In this document: positions 8,875 through 16,409 of the stretch, piece after piece | How the letters are laid out: each line of letters starts with the position of its first letter | How positions within the stretch are numbered: position 1 is the stretch's first letter | Assembly (NCBI GenBank): GCA_025925615.1 | Contig: JAICLN010000037.1 | Coordinates: forward strand, 1 to 17,139 | DNA length: 17,139 nt | DNA from: Actinomycetospora sp. | Lineage (GTDB): Bacteria; Actinomycetota; Actinomycetes; Mycobacteriales; Pseudonocardiaceae | Direction: 5' to 3' | The notes under the pieces: model-generated | Database searches by the model: none | Seen by the model: the letters and a program-made list of their open reading frames with translations, nothing else | What the model was told of the DNA's origin: nothing | Translations under genes and position numbers: made by a program

Positions 8875-10857
8875 TCAGCGAGGGACGGGCGGTGTGCACG
8901 CGACCTCGGCGAGCACCGGGTCGCGGGGGTAGCGCAGCGCGGTGCGCGCGGGCGCACCGACCAGATTGTCGTAGAACCGTGACCACGTGAGCGGCGCCGA
9001 GACCGAGTCCTCGAGCTCCCGGATCGCCGGGCACTGCAGGGCCCGTGCGGCGGCCGTGACGTCGTCGGCCTGCACGGCACGGTCGTCGGGCGCGACGCCC
9101 CCGGCCCTCGCCACGGACCACGCCGCGGGCAGGTTCTTGTCGTGCCCGACGCGGCCGTCCGGGACCATCGTGGTGTGGGCCGCGAGCGGCTCCGCCAGCC
9201 CGACCGTGTCGGTCACCCGCACATCGAGCGGGTTGAGCGCACCGGCCGCGCCGAGGTTGAGGAACACCATCCCGCTGGGCTGCCCCGGCGCCAGCGGCAC
9301 CGTCTCCCACTCCGGGCCGGCCGGGCCCTTGCCACGCGCCTGGAGGGCGAGCACGGGCACCGGGCTCTGCGCGATGAGCTTGGCGCCCCCGGAGACGTAC
9401 GGGTGGTTGCGGTAGTCGTCCGCGGTCAGCGGGTGCGGCGTCCCGAGCAGCTGGACGTAGAAGTCCCGCTCGTCGGCGATCCCGGACGCGGAGATGCCGT
9501 TGTAGTCCGTCCGGGCGTGGGTCCCGACGACGGCCGCCCACATCACCAGGGCCAGCAACGGCAGCACGGTGCGCCGGCGCACCGGCAGGGCCATCACCGG
9601 CATGAGCAGGCAGAACACCGCGGGCAGCAGCATCCGGGCGTGCATGAAGTCGCCCCCGACACGGACGACGTACGCCACCATCGCGAGGCCGCCGACGACG
9701 GGGGCCAGCGCGACCGTCGCGGTCCCGGCCCGGTCCCAGGCCCGGGTGGCGCGCACGGCGGGGTCGGGGGCGTCCTCGACCGCGCCCCGCCGCCGGGACC
9801 ACCACTCGCTGCGGGCCAGCCGGGGGCCCGCGATCGCCGCGGCCGCCACCAGCAGGATCAGCGCCGGGACCAGCAGCCAGTACGTGGCCACGGTGTCGCG
9901 CAGGTAGGAGTAGCCGCGTCCCCACAGCGCGACCCCGGCCTCCTTCGCGAGGGCCGTGGAGGGCAGGAGCAGCCCGTAGTAGCCCGCGCGGAACACCTCG
10001 TACCCGGCGGCGGGCGCGACGCACAGCGCCCCCAGCCCGACGACGCGCAGCCATCCCCGCCGGTCGCGGGGCTGCTCGAGCACGGCGAGCGCGAGGCCGG
10101 CCGCGGCGGAGACCAGCGCCAGGTCGGGGCGCACGAGCGGACCGAGCCCGACGACGAGGGCGGTCGGCCAGGCGGGTCCGGGCCGGCGGCGGGCCCCGCG
10201 CGCGGCGAACAGCCGCGGTTCGCGCTGGGAGCGCCGCACCAGCAGCCACCAGGTGAAGGCCAGCCAGCAGAACGAGAGCCCGGTCTCCAGCCCGGAGGTG
10301 CCGAAGTCCCAGAACGGGGGCATCGCGAGCACCACGAGCCCACCGGCGGGCACCACCACCCGCCCGAGCCCGGTGAGCCGGCGCGCGCCGTCGAGGGCGA
10401 ACCCCAGGGCGGCGGCCGAGAGCACCAGGCCGGCCCCGATCGCGGCGAACTCGAGCCGCACCGGCAGGGCGGCGAGCCCGAGCAGCATGACGGTCCAGAG
10501 CGTCGACGTGTTCGTCTCGACGCGTTCGCCGACGTTGAAGACCGGCCCGTTCCCGTCGAGGATCTGGCGGACGGTGCGCAGGAAGATCAGGCCGTCGTCG
10601 GACATCCAGCGCCGCTGCCACATCAGCACGACGTCCAGGACGACGGCGAGGCCCAGCAGCACCGCGGTGGTGGTGACGGGCCGGCGCCGGGCCCGCCGCG
10701 CGAGGTCGCCGGTGAGCCCAACGGCGCGACGGCCGGCGGGGTGCCCGGACCGGCGGGCCGCGCCCGTCGCGGTCCCGGACGTCGCCGTCTCCGTCGTCAC
10801 CGGTCCTCCCCCTGCCGGCCCCGCCGGCGTTGCCGTCCTGCCGGTCCCGTCCGTCAT
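8875..10857 (-). CDS. aftB: AftB-type terminal beta-(1->2)-arabinofuranosyltransferase (GT-C, multi-pass membrane protein)
   Basis: A 660-residue polytopic membrane protein matching mycobacterial AftB (Rv3805c), which adds the terminal beta-1,2-arabinofuranose to arabinogalactan, and to lipoarabinomannan, from decaprenyl-phosphoryl-arabinose outside the membrane. The diagnostic stretch after the first membrane helix is nearly identical to the mycobacterial one: QRRWMSDDGLIFLRTVR (81-97) with the catalytic-type DD pair (87-88), then GNGPVFNVGERVETNTST. Also matching are FATSGLE-like FGTSGLETG, GYYGLLLPSTALAKEAG, RVGGDFMHARMLLPAVFCLL, TADDY, AAHTTMVPDGRVGHDKNLP and ALQCPAIREL. About ten helices precede a soluble C-terminal region of about 200 residues. 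An N-terminal extension of about 60 Thr/Gly/Arg-rich residues is longer than in M. tuberculosis. ATG 10857 is chosen because it overlaps the dgt stop as ATGA; an in-frame ATG at 10905 lies inside dgt. Confidence 0.93.
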   Translation of the reverse strand: MTDGTGRTATPAGPAGGGPVTTETATSGTATGAARRSGHPAGRRAVGLTGDLARRARRRPVTTTAVLLGLAVVLDVVLMWQRRWMSDDGLIFLRTVRQILDGNGPVFNVGERVETNTSTLWTVMLLGLAALPVRLEFAAIGAGLVLSAAALGFALDGARRLTGLGRVVVPAGGLVVLAMPPFWDFGTSGLETGLSFCWLAFTWWLLVRRSQREPRLFAARGARRRPGPAWPTALVVGLGPLVRPDLALVSAAAGLALAVLEQPRDRRGWLRVVGLGALCVAPAAGYEVFRAGYYGLLLPSTALAKEAGVALWGRGYSYLRDTVATYWLLVPALILLVAAAAIAGPRLARSEWWSRRRGAVEDAPDPAVRATRAWDRAGTATVALAPVVGGLAMVAYVVRVGGDFMHARMLLPAVFCLLMPVMALPVRRRTVLPLLALVMWAAVVGTHARTDYNGISASGIADERDFYVQLLGTPHPLTADDYRNHPYVSGGAKLIAQSPVPVLALQARGKGPAGPEWETVPLAPGQPSGMVFLNLGAAGALNPLDVRVTDTVGLAEPLAAHTTMVPDGRVGHDKNLPAAWSVARAGGVAPDDRAVQADDVTAAARALQCPAIRELEDSVSAPLTWSRFYDNLVGAPARTALRYPRDPVLAEVACTPPVPR

Positions 10858-12125
10858 CCGGGGACCAGCCGCCGCGGGCCCGGCGCCGAGAGCCGGGCCG
10901 ACCACGACCGGGCCTGCGCGTCGGTGAGGACCGCGACCTGGTCGACGACGACCCGCAGCCGTGCCGCAGCGTCACCTGCAGCGTCCCACGCCGGACGGAA
11001 GGCGGGGTCGAGCGCGCCCGGCGCGCCGTCGCACAGCCGCCCGACCAGGTCGGTCAGCAGCGCCCGTTCCTGCCGCTGCGCCTCCCGGCGGACGGGGTCG
11101 CGCATCACCCAGCGCACCGCCGCGGCCTTGAGCAGCGTCACCTCCGCCCGCGCCCCGGGCGGGACGACGAGGTCGTCGTCGGGACCCGGGGTCTCCCCCG
11201 TGACCGCCAGCGTCGCGTCGACGGCCTCCGCCACGAAGCGGCCGACCAGTTCGCTGGTGAGGCGCTTGAGGGCGACCTGGGCCCCGAGCGTGCCGGGCTC
11301 GCCGGCCTCGCGGGCCACGGCCCGCAGCGGCGGGTAGTCGGCCAGCCGCCCGGCGGCGTCCTCGAGGTCCGCGGCGGCGACCCCGAACGCGCCGGCGGCC
11401 AGCTCCACGAGGTCGTCGTCGGGGCGGGCGAGCCGGGCCGGGTCGATGCGGCGCGCGAGGATCGCGTCCTCGACGTCGTGCACCGAGTACGCCACGTCGT
11501 CGGCCCAGTCCATGGTCTGCGCCTCGAGGCAGGGCACCCCCGCCCGCGCGGCGGGCATGCCGGCGCGCACCCAGCGGAACACCTCGACGTCGTCGTCGTA
11601 GACCCCGAACTTGCGCGTGCCCTCGCGGCGGGGCCACGGGTACTTCAGGCAGGCGTCGAGGGTCGCCCGGGTGAGGCTGAGGCCGCGGCAGCGCTCGTCG
11701 TCGAGGGTCTTGGGCTCGAGGCGCGCGAGCAGCCGCAGCGTCTGGGCGTTGCCCTCGAAGCCGCCCGCCTCGGCCGCCACCGCGTCGAGGGCCTTCTCGC
11801 CGTTGTGCCCGAACGGCGGGTGCCCGATGTCGTGGGCCAGCCCGGCGGTGTCGACGACGTCGGGGTCCAGGCCGAGGTCCTCGGCCATCCCCCGCCCGAT
11901 CTGCGCGACCTCGAGCGAGTGCGTGAGCCGGGTGCGCGGCACGCCCGTGACCTCCGCGTCCTCGCCCGGGCCGACCACCTGGGTCTTGCCCGCGAGCCGG
12001 CGCAGCGCCGCGGAGTGCAGCACCCGGGCGCGGTCGCGCGCGAACGGCGAGCGCCGCTCCCGCCCGCGCTTGGGCTCCTCGGGGAAGAACCGCTCCCGGC
12101 GGCCGGTCCCTGGAGGCTCGGTCAC
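10854..12125 (-). CDS. dgt: dGTPase-like HD-domain deoxyribonucleoside triphosphate triphosphohydrolase
   Basis: A 423-residue cytoplasmic enzyme of the Dgt family, which hydrolyses dGTP (or other dNTPs) to the nucleoside and tripolyphosphate and so adjusts the dNTP pool. Seen: the N-terminal PFARDRARVLHSAALRRLAGKTQV; the HD-superfamily metal ligands RLTHSLEV (H69), AHDIGHPPFGHNGE (H98, D99) and WADDVAYSVHDVED (D209/D210); and the family-typical GFEGNAQTLRLLARLE. Length fits the roughly 420-residue actinobacterial type. The start is GTG at 12125, sharing GTGA with the stop of the upstream DUF218 gene, and its own stop shares ATGA with aftB. It is therefore the third cistron of a tightly coupled operon. 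The open frame upstream of the GTG is a shadow of the neighbouring gene. Confidence 0.94.
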   Translation of the reverse strand: MTEPPGTGRRERFFPEEPKRGRERRSPFARDRARVLHSAALRRLAGKTQVVGPGEDAEVTGVPRTRLTHSLEVAQIGRGMAEDLGLDPDVVDTAGLAHDIGHPPFGHNGEKALDAVAAEAGGFEGNAQTLRLLARLEPKTLDDERCRGLSLTRATLDACLKYPWPRREGTRKFGVYDDDVEVFRWVRAGMPAARAGVPCLEAQTMDWADDVAYSVHDVEDAILARRIDPARLARPDDDLVELAAGAFGVAAADLEDAAGRLADYPPLRAVAREAGEPGTLGAQVALKRLTSELVGRFVAEAVDATLAVTGETPGPDDDLVVPPGARAEVTLLKAAAVRWVMRDPVRREAQRQERALLTDLVGRLCDGAPGALDPAFRPAWDAAGDAAARLRVVVDQVAVLTDAQARSWSARLSAPGPRRLVPG

Positions 12126-12793
12126 TGCAGGCCCGGGTCGGAGAAGTCCGACGAGGCGTGGGCGAGGTGGTAGTACAGCAGCCCCGCCGTCTCGCGGACG
12201 ATGTAGAAGAACTGGGTGCGGCGGGTCTGCGACACCGGACCGCCCTTCGCCGGCGACGTGGTGGCGTCGAGCCCGACGTCCCGGGCCATGGTGCGCGACC
12301 GCAGCGAGTGCCAGGGGTCGCTGACGATGACCGCGGACGTCCACCCGCGTTGCTGGGCGACCGACCCGACGGCCTCGAAGCTCCCCAGGGTGTCCCGGCC
12401 CTCGTCGACCGGGAGGACGTCGCGGTTCGGGACGCCGTGCTCGGTGAGCCACCGGTCCCCCGCCTCCGCCTCGGAGAACTGGTCGCCCCGGGCCGCGCCG
12501 CCGACGGTCACGATCCGGGGCGCCACGCCCTGCTGGTAGAGCGTCAGGGCGTGCTCCAGCCGGGCCTCGAGCACCGGGGACGGCCGGCCGTCGTACTGCG
12601 CGGCGCCGAGCACCAGGATGAGGTCGGTGGGGGTGCGCTCGTCGACGCGCCCGAGCTCCCACACCCGGAACGCGGTGCCGCCGACGAGCAGCAGCCCGAT
12701 GACGAGGGCGCCGACGACGACGCGGGGCGCCCAGGTGAGGGCGGCGCGGGGGCGGCTGTGCGTTCGGGTGGCGACCGGTCCGCTCCGGGTCAT
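12122..12793 (-). CDS. DUF218 / YdcF-like membrane-anchored protein
   Basis: A 223-residue protein with a short basic N-terminus, one membrane helix (about 24-44, VVVGALVIGLLLVGGTAF) and an outward-facing DUF218 domain. Family signatures seen: DLILVLGAAQYDGRPSPVLEARLEHA (57-82, in pieces), APRIVTVGG, the SEAEAGDRWLTEHGVP segment, EGRDTLGSFEAV, and VSDPWHSLRSRTMARDVG. DUF218 proteins (YdcF, SanA, ElyC) bind nucleotides or act in envelope processes; biochemical roles are mostly unproven. The ATG at 12793 shares ATGA with the XdhC-like gene's stop, and its stop shares GTGA with dgt. Co-occurrence in one operon with aftB is consistent with an envelope role, but that is inference. Confidence 0.88.
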   Translation of the reverse strand: MTRSGPVATRTHSRPRAALTWAPRVVVGALVIGLLLVGGTAFRVWELGRVDERTPTDLILVLGAAQYDGRPSPVLEARLEHALTLYQQGVAPRIVTVGGAARGDQFSEAEAGDRWLTEHGVPNRDVLPVDEGRDTLGSFEAVGSVAQQRGWTSAVIVSDPWHSLRSRTMARDVGLDATTSPAKGGPVSQTRRTQFFYIVRETAGLLYYHLAHASSDFSDPGLQ

Positions 12794-13800
12794 GCGCCGA
12801 TCTGCCCCCGCCCGGCCGACAGCGCGGCGGGGTCGCGGCCGCTGCGGGACGCGACGACCTCGGCGACGATCGAGACCGCCGTCTCCGCCGGGGTGCGCGC
12901 CCCGAGGTCGAGGCCCACCGGTCCGTGGATGCCCGCGAGGTCGGTCTCGGCGAGGCCCGCGCCGAGCAGCCGCTCGCGGCGGGCGGCCTGGGTGCGCCGC
13001 GAGCCGAGCGCCCCGAGGAAGCCCCGGCCGTGGCGCAGGCCGGCGAGCAGGGCGGCGTCGAACCCCGGGTCGTGGTCGAGCAGGACCAGGACGTCGGAGT
13101 CGGTGAACGCGGCGACCGCGGCCGTGGTCTCCTCGATCGTCGAGATCTGCCGGTACCCCCAGCCGAGCACCGTCGTCTGCGCCTCGAGTGCCTCGGCCAG
13201 CGCGCCCGTCCCGGCGACGAGCAGGGAGGGCACCGGCACCCACAGGTCGACCAGGACGTCGACGCCCGTGAGCTCGACGCGGTCGGTGGCGGTGGCGCCG
13301 CGGCGCAGCAGGCCGCGGACGTGGGCGAGGGCGGCCTCGTCGAGCTCGGCCGACCCGAGGGAGCCGTGGACGTCCTCGAGCTCGCGGCCCGTGACGGCGA
13401 GCGCCCGGGAGCCGTCCGCGGGCGAGACCAGCGCGGCGGGCACGCCCCGCCCCAGTGCGGCCCCCAGCGCGTGCGCCGGGTCGGCCTCGAGCGGGTGCGC
13501 GAGCAGCGTGGCGCCGCCGGCGCACGCGAGCCCGACGGCCACCGCGTCGTCCTCCGCCACGTGGGCCTCCCCCGTGGCGGGGGCGGCGAGGGCGTGCCGG
13601 GCGAGGTCGGTGGCCGCGGCGTCGAGCGCGCCGCGCAGCAGGTCCCCGCCCACGACGACCTCGCCGGTGAGCGCGCCCCGCGCGGCGAGCAGCTGGCCGG
13701 GCTCGACGGTGCCGAACCCGTGCCGCGCCAGGACCCGGACGACGCTGACGGGCGCCGCCGGGTCGTCTCCCCCGGCCAGGACCTCGCTCAGCTGAGTCAC
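12790..13800 (-). CDS. XdhC/CoxI-family protein, divergent
   Basis: A 336-residue two-domain protein. The C-terminal half is a typical XdhC Rossmann domain: LLVAGTGALAEAL (193-205), DVLVLLDHDPGFDAALL, GFLGALGSRRTQAARRERL (260-278), and IHGPVGLDLGARTPAETAVSIVAEV (291-315). XdhC proteins bind the molybdenum cofactor, promote its sulfuration and insert it into xanthine-dehydrogenase-type enzymes. The N-terminal domain is degenerate: where relatives have a conserved SGGCVE, this has VGGDLLRGA (50-58) without the Cys, and the CGG region reads CAGG (93-96). No molybdenum hydroxylase gene is nearby. The GTG start abuts GGAGGT directly, and a -10-like TACCCT lies seven bases upstream, so a leaderless start is likely. 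It is first in the operon with the DUF218 gene, dgt and aftB. Confidence 0.85.
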   Translation of the reverse strand: MTQLSEVLAGGDDPAAPVSVVRVLARHGFGTVEPGQLLAARGALTGEVVVGGDLLRGALDAAATDLARHALAAPATGEAHVAEDDAVAVGLACAGGATLLAHPLEADPAHALGAALGRGVPAALVSPADGSRALAVTGRELEDVHGSLGSAELDEAALAHVRGLLRRGATATDRVELTGVDVLVDLWVPVPSLLVAGTGALAEALEAQTTVLGWGYRQISTIEETTAAVAAFTDSDVLVLLDHDPGFDAALLAGLRHGRGFLGALGSRRTQAARRERLLGAGLAETDLAGIHGPVGLDLGARTPAETAVSIVAEVVASRSGRDPAALSAGRGQIGA

Positions 13801-13806
13801 ACCTCC

Positions 13807-13812
13807 AGGGTA
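13807..13812 (-). promoter_or_regulatory. -10-like TACCCT, probable promoter of the xdhC-like/DUF218/dgt/aftB operon
   Basis: On the minus strand TACCCT fits the actinobacterial TAnnnT -10 consensus. Its last base is six bases before the GTG start at 13800, the distance expected between a -10 and a transcription start, so the mRNA would begin at or within a base or two of the start codon. No convincing -35 is visible at 17 bp, which is common in actinobacteria. The intervening GGAGGT could instead be a ribosome-binding site for a slightly later start. Confidence 0.45.
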
Positions 13813-13848
13813 GGGGAGCCCTCCGACAACGCGCCGTGTCCGGGGAAG

Positions 13849-14490
13849 ATGGCCGGTGTGGTGGAGGGCGGCAGCGGGCGACCCAACCGTGTCGCCCCGG
13901 ACTCGTCGACGCACGCCGTCGCCGACCGCGGCCTCTACTGGGGCAACCGGGGCCAGCTGCTGGACGCCCGGGGCGAGCCGGCGCGCCACCACCGGGGGCG
14001 CCTCTGGATCGTCTGCGTGCTCGAGTTCCACGGCCGGCACCGCACGCAGTGGCAGCCGAACCGGCTCACCGAGCTGTACTTCCTCGACGAGCCGCCCGCC
14101 CTCGCGGCCGGTCACCGACCCTGCGGCGAGTGCCGGTACCACGACTACCAGCGTTTTCGTCGGGCCTGGGAGACCGCGCACCCCGACGATCCCCGGGGCG
14201 CCCGGGAGATCGACCGCCGCCTGCACGCCGACCGGCTCGACGAGGACGGCGGGCAGCGCACGCACGCCGCGCCGCTCGCCGACCTCCCCGACGGGGTGGT
14301 GATCGCGCACGACGGCGGGTGGTGGCTCGTCCGCGGGGCGGCGCTGTACCCGTGGTCGTTCGCCGGGTACGGCTCCCCCGAGCCGCGATCGGGGTTCCCG
14401 GAGGCGGTCACCGTCCTCACCCCGCGCGCGACCGTCGACACGCTGCGCGCCGGGTACGAGCCGTGGGTCCACCCGTCGGCCGGGCCCTGA
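13849..14490 (+). CDS. Conserved protein of unknown function with AGHRPCGECR motif
   Basis: A 213-residue soluble protein with no signal peptide or membrane segment. I recognise it only as a widespread bacterial 'hypothetical' family: DRGLYWGNRGQLLDARGE near 26-43, LWIVCVLEFHGRHR (52-65), ELYFLDEPPALAAGHRPCGECRYHDYQRFR (75-104, in pieces) and a C-terminal VLTPRATVDTLRAGYEPWVHPS. The H-R-P-C-x-x-C-R motif (H89, C92, C95) resembles the Cys-containing GxRPCxxCRP of Ada-type DNA-repair domains and could bind a metal, but the four-Cys Ada set is not present. The ATG at 13849 follows GGGGAAG at short spacing. A GTG at 13858 is an equally plausible start. It is divergent from the XdhC-like gene by 48 bp and converges with the monooxygenase gene, with 6 bp between stops. 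Function unknown. Confidence 0.8.
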   Translation: MAGVVEGGSGRPNRVAPDSSTHAVADRGLYWGNRGQLLDARGEPARHHRGRLWIVCVLEFHGRHRTQWQPNRLTELYFLDEPPALAAGHRPCGECRYHDYQRFRRAWETAHPDDPRGAREIDRRLHADRLDEDGGQRTHAAPLADLPDGVVIAHDGGWWLVRGAALYPWSFAGYGSPEPRSGFPEAVTVLTPRATVDTLRAGYEPWVHPSAGP

Positions 14491-14496
14491 TCGGGA

Positions 14497-15834
14497 TCAC
14501 ACCGTGGTTCGGGCCGTGACCGGAGCTGCCGGTGTCCGCGACCGGGCGCCGCGGCGGGGCAGGTGGCGTCCCAGGCCGCGCGCCCGGAAGTAGGCGCGGC
14601 CCATCCGGCGGGCGAGGGGACCCGCGGTGGTCGCTCGGCGGGCGTTCTCGACCGACTCCCGGATCGCCCTGTAGCCCCAGTCCCGCATCTGCGCCTCGTA
14701 GGCGGCGATCGCGGGCACGAGTGGGGCACCGTCGCGGACGGCGACGATCTGGTCGGCGAGCGCGGCGGCGTCGCGCAGCGCGCTGTTGGCGCCGAGCCCG
14801 CCGACGGGGGGCATGTTGTGGACCGCGTCGCCGAGCACCGTGGCGGTCGTGCTGATCCAGGGTTCGACGAGGCGGGAGTGCCGGAACCGCATGACCCGGA
14901 CGGACCCCGGGTCGGACTCCGTGATCAACCGACGCAGCGCGGGGTCCCAGCCGCGCACCATGTCGAGGGCGAGCGCCTGCAGCCCGGGGCCGTCCACGGC
15001 ACCGTCGGGAAGGACGCGGTGGTCGGTGATGACGCTCCAGAGGACGTAGTCGTCGGTGTCGTCCAGCAGCCCGTCCTCGTCGAGGCCGCGGCCCGCGAGC
15101 CCGACCCCCGCCGCGATGGCGCTCATCAACGCGTCCCGGCCGGGGAAGGCGGAGGTGAACATCGAGGCGGGACCCGACTTCGGCATCACCAGCGTCATGC
15201 CGTCGCACAGGACCGCGGGCAGCCACCCTCGGGTCTCCTCGGTCAACGGCACCTGCGCCGCGATCCCGCCGGCGTCGGCGGGGACCCGCTCGGCGTCGGG
15301 GAGGTACTGGGCGCGGACGCGGGAGTTGGCCCCGTCGGCACCGACGAGCACGTCCGCCTCGAGCGGGCTGCCGTCGGCGAAGTGCGCGGTGATGGTGCCG
15401 TCCGCGGCGACGGTGTAGCGCTCGAACTCGGCCCCGAACTGGACGTGGTCCTCGAGGCCGGTGAGCAGCAGGGTGCGCAGGACCCGCCGGCTGACGCCGT
15501 ACTGGCCGTCGGCGGGGTCAGGGGACCCGCCGGTCATGTCCTCACGGGTGAGGGTGAACAGCTCCCGCAGCTGCTCGGTCCGGAACGAGATGCCGCCCGG
15601 CGGGGTCGCGGAGGTCGCGACGAAGGCCTCCCACAGCGGCGTCGGGAGGCAGCGGTGCAGCGCCCGCGAACCGTCCGGGTTGATGTTCAGACGGTAGCCG
15701 TCGAGCCAGACGGCGGCGTCGGGGTTGCGCTCGGCGATCCGGACGTCAACGCCTCCGGCCGCGACGAGCGCCTGGGCGAGGGCGAGGCCCCCGACACCGG
15801 CGCCGACGACGAGGACGCGCAGGGGTGGGGTCAT
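14497..15834 (-). CDS. FAD-dependent aromatic-hydroxylase-type monooxygenase
   Basis: A 445-residue flavoprotein of the PHBH-like class A monooxygenase family, which uses NAD(P)H and O2 to hydroxylate an organic substrate. Seen: the dinucleotide-binding VVGAGVGGLALAQAL (9-23); the DG motif DVLVGADGANSRVR (161-174) that contacts FAD and NAD(P)H; and the GD motif VLGDAVHNMPPVGGLGANSALRDAAALADQI (333-363, in pieces). The C-terminus is Arg-rich after about residue 400. The ATG shares a four-base ATGA with the padR stop, so the two are translated together. Substrate is not predictable. Pairing with a PadR repressor suggests response to a xenobiotic, antibiotic or aromatic compound (inference). Related TetX-like and RdmE-like enzymes have the same motifs, so drug or secondary-metabolite modification is possible. 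Confidence 0.93.
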   Translation of the reverse strand: MTPPLRVLVVGAGVGGLALAQALVAAGGVDVRIAERNPDAAVWLDGYRLNINPDGSRALHRCLPTPLWEAFVATSATPPGGISFRTEQLRELFTLTREDMTGGSPDPADGQYGVSRRVLRTLLLTGLEDHVQFGAEFERYTVAADGTITAHFADGSPLEADVLVGADGANSRVRAQYLPDAERVPADAGGIAAQVPLTEETRGWLPAVLCDGMTLVMPKSGPASMFTSAFPGRDALMSAIAAGVGLAGRGLDEDGLLDDTDDYVLWSVITDHRVLPDGAVDGPGLQALALDMVRGWDPALRRLITESDPGSVRVMRFRHSRLVEPWISTTATVLGDAVHNMPPVGGLGANSALRDAAALADQIVAVRDGAPLVPAIAAYEAQMRDWGYRAIRESVENARRATTAGPLARRMGRAYFRARGLGRHLPRRGARSRTPAAPVTARTTV

Positions 15835-16394
15835 GACGGGGTCTCCCGGTCGGTGGGGGCGAGCGCGGCGGGCAGCTCGGCGATGACGCGGTCGTGCCAG
15901 GCGATCTCGGCCTCGATCCGCATCGTGGTGTGGATGAAGGTCAGCGGCTCGGTGCCGCGCATGTGCGGCGCGGCCTCGGCGTAGAGGAGTCGCCAGGCGT
16001 CGAGCTCCGCGACCAGCGCCGCCCGGCGGTTGGTGAAGGCGGTGACCAGCGCGTCGACGCCGAGGTCGGCGCTGTACTGCAGCCCGAGGTCGACCGGGTC
16101 GGGACGTAGCCGGACCTCGCGCAGGACGTCGCCGCGCAGCACGGCGAGCTCCTGGCGGCCGGTCTCGGTGATCGCGTAGACCGTGCGGGCCGGCATATTG
16201 CCCGCCCGCTCCGTGCGGACCGCCTCGATGATGCCCTCGTCGGCCATCCGGCCGAGGGCGGCGTAGAGCGAACCGACCTTGATGTCGGTCCAGAGCTCGG
16301 TGCGATTGGTCTGGGCCTCCCGCCGGATCTGGTGGCCGTGCATCGGTCCCAGCTCGGCCAGGGCCCCGAGGATGTACAGCCGCACGCTGCTCAT
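15831..16394 (-). CDS. PadR-family transcriptional repressor
   Basis: A 187-residue regulator. Residues about 1-80 form the PadR winged helix: SSVRLYILGALAELGPMHGHQIRREA, then the recognition and wing segments KVGSLYAALGRMADEGIIEAVRTER and ARTVYAITETGRQEL. Residues about 95-185 form the helical C-terminal dimerisation domain (ALVTAFTNRRAALVAELDAWR). PadR proteins are usually repressors released by aromatic or drug-like ligands. ATG 16394 is preferred to an in-frame TTG at 16406 because the family starts just before the first helix. No strong ribosome-binding site is visible. Its stop overlaps the monooxygenase start, and GAGTACTC palindromes lie 16 bp or more upstream, which implies one autoregulated operon with the monooxygenase as its effector gene. 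Confidence 0.94.
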   Translation of the reverse strand: MSSVRLYILGALAELGPMHGHQIRREAQTNRTELWTDIKVGSLYAALGRMADEGIIEAVRTERAGNMPARTVYAITETGRQELAVLRGDVLREVRLRPDPVDLGLQYSADLGVDALVTAFTNRRAALVAELDAWRLLYAEAAPHMRGTEPLTFIHTTMRIEAEIAWHDRVIAELPAALAPTDRETPS

Positions 16395-16409
16395 GGCACG
16401 ACCCAAGCA

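Noticed and set aside
7901..10975. 1024-codon minus-strand frame across aftB, the 414-bp gap and part of the Roadblock gene
   Set aside because: Long only because stops are rare at this GC content; it is Arg/Gly/Pro-rich and out of frame with aftB, whose homology is unmistakable.
9142..11337. 731-codon plus-strand frame opposite aftB and dgt
   Set aside because: His/Gln/Arg/Gly-rich translation without a fold; antisense shadow.
12158..13795. 545-codon plus-strand frame opposite the DUF218 and XdhC-like genes
   Set aside because: Ser/Arg/Pro-rich shadow; the minus strand carries clear DUF218 and XdhC motifs with overlapping start/stop codons.
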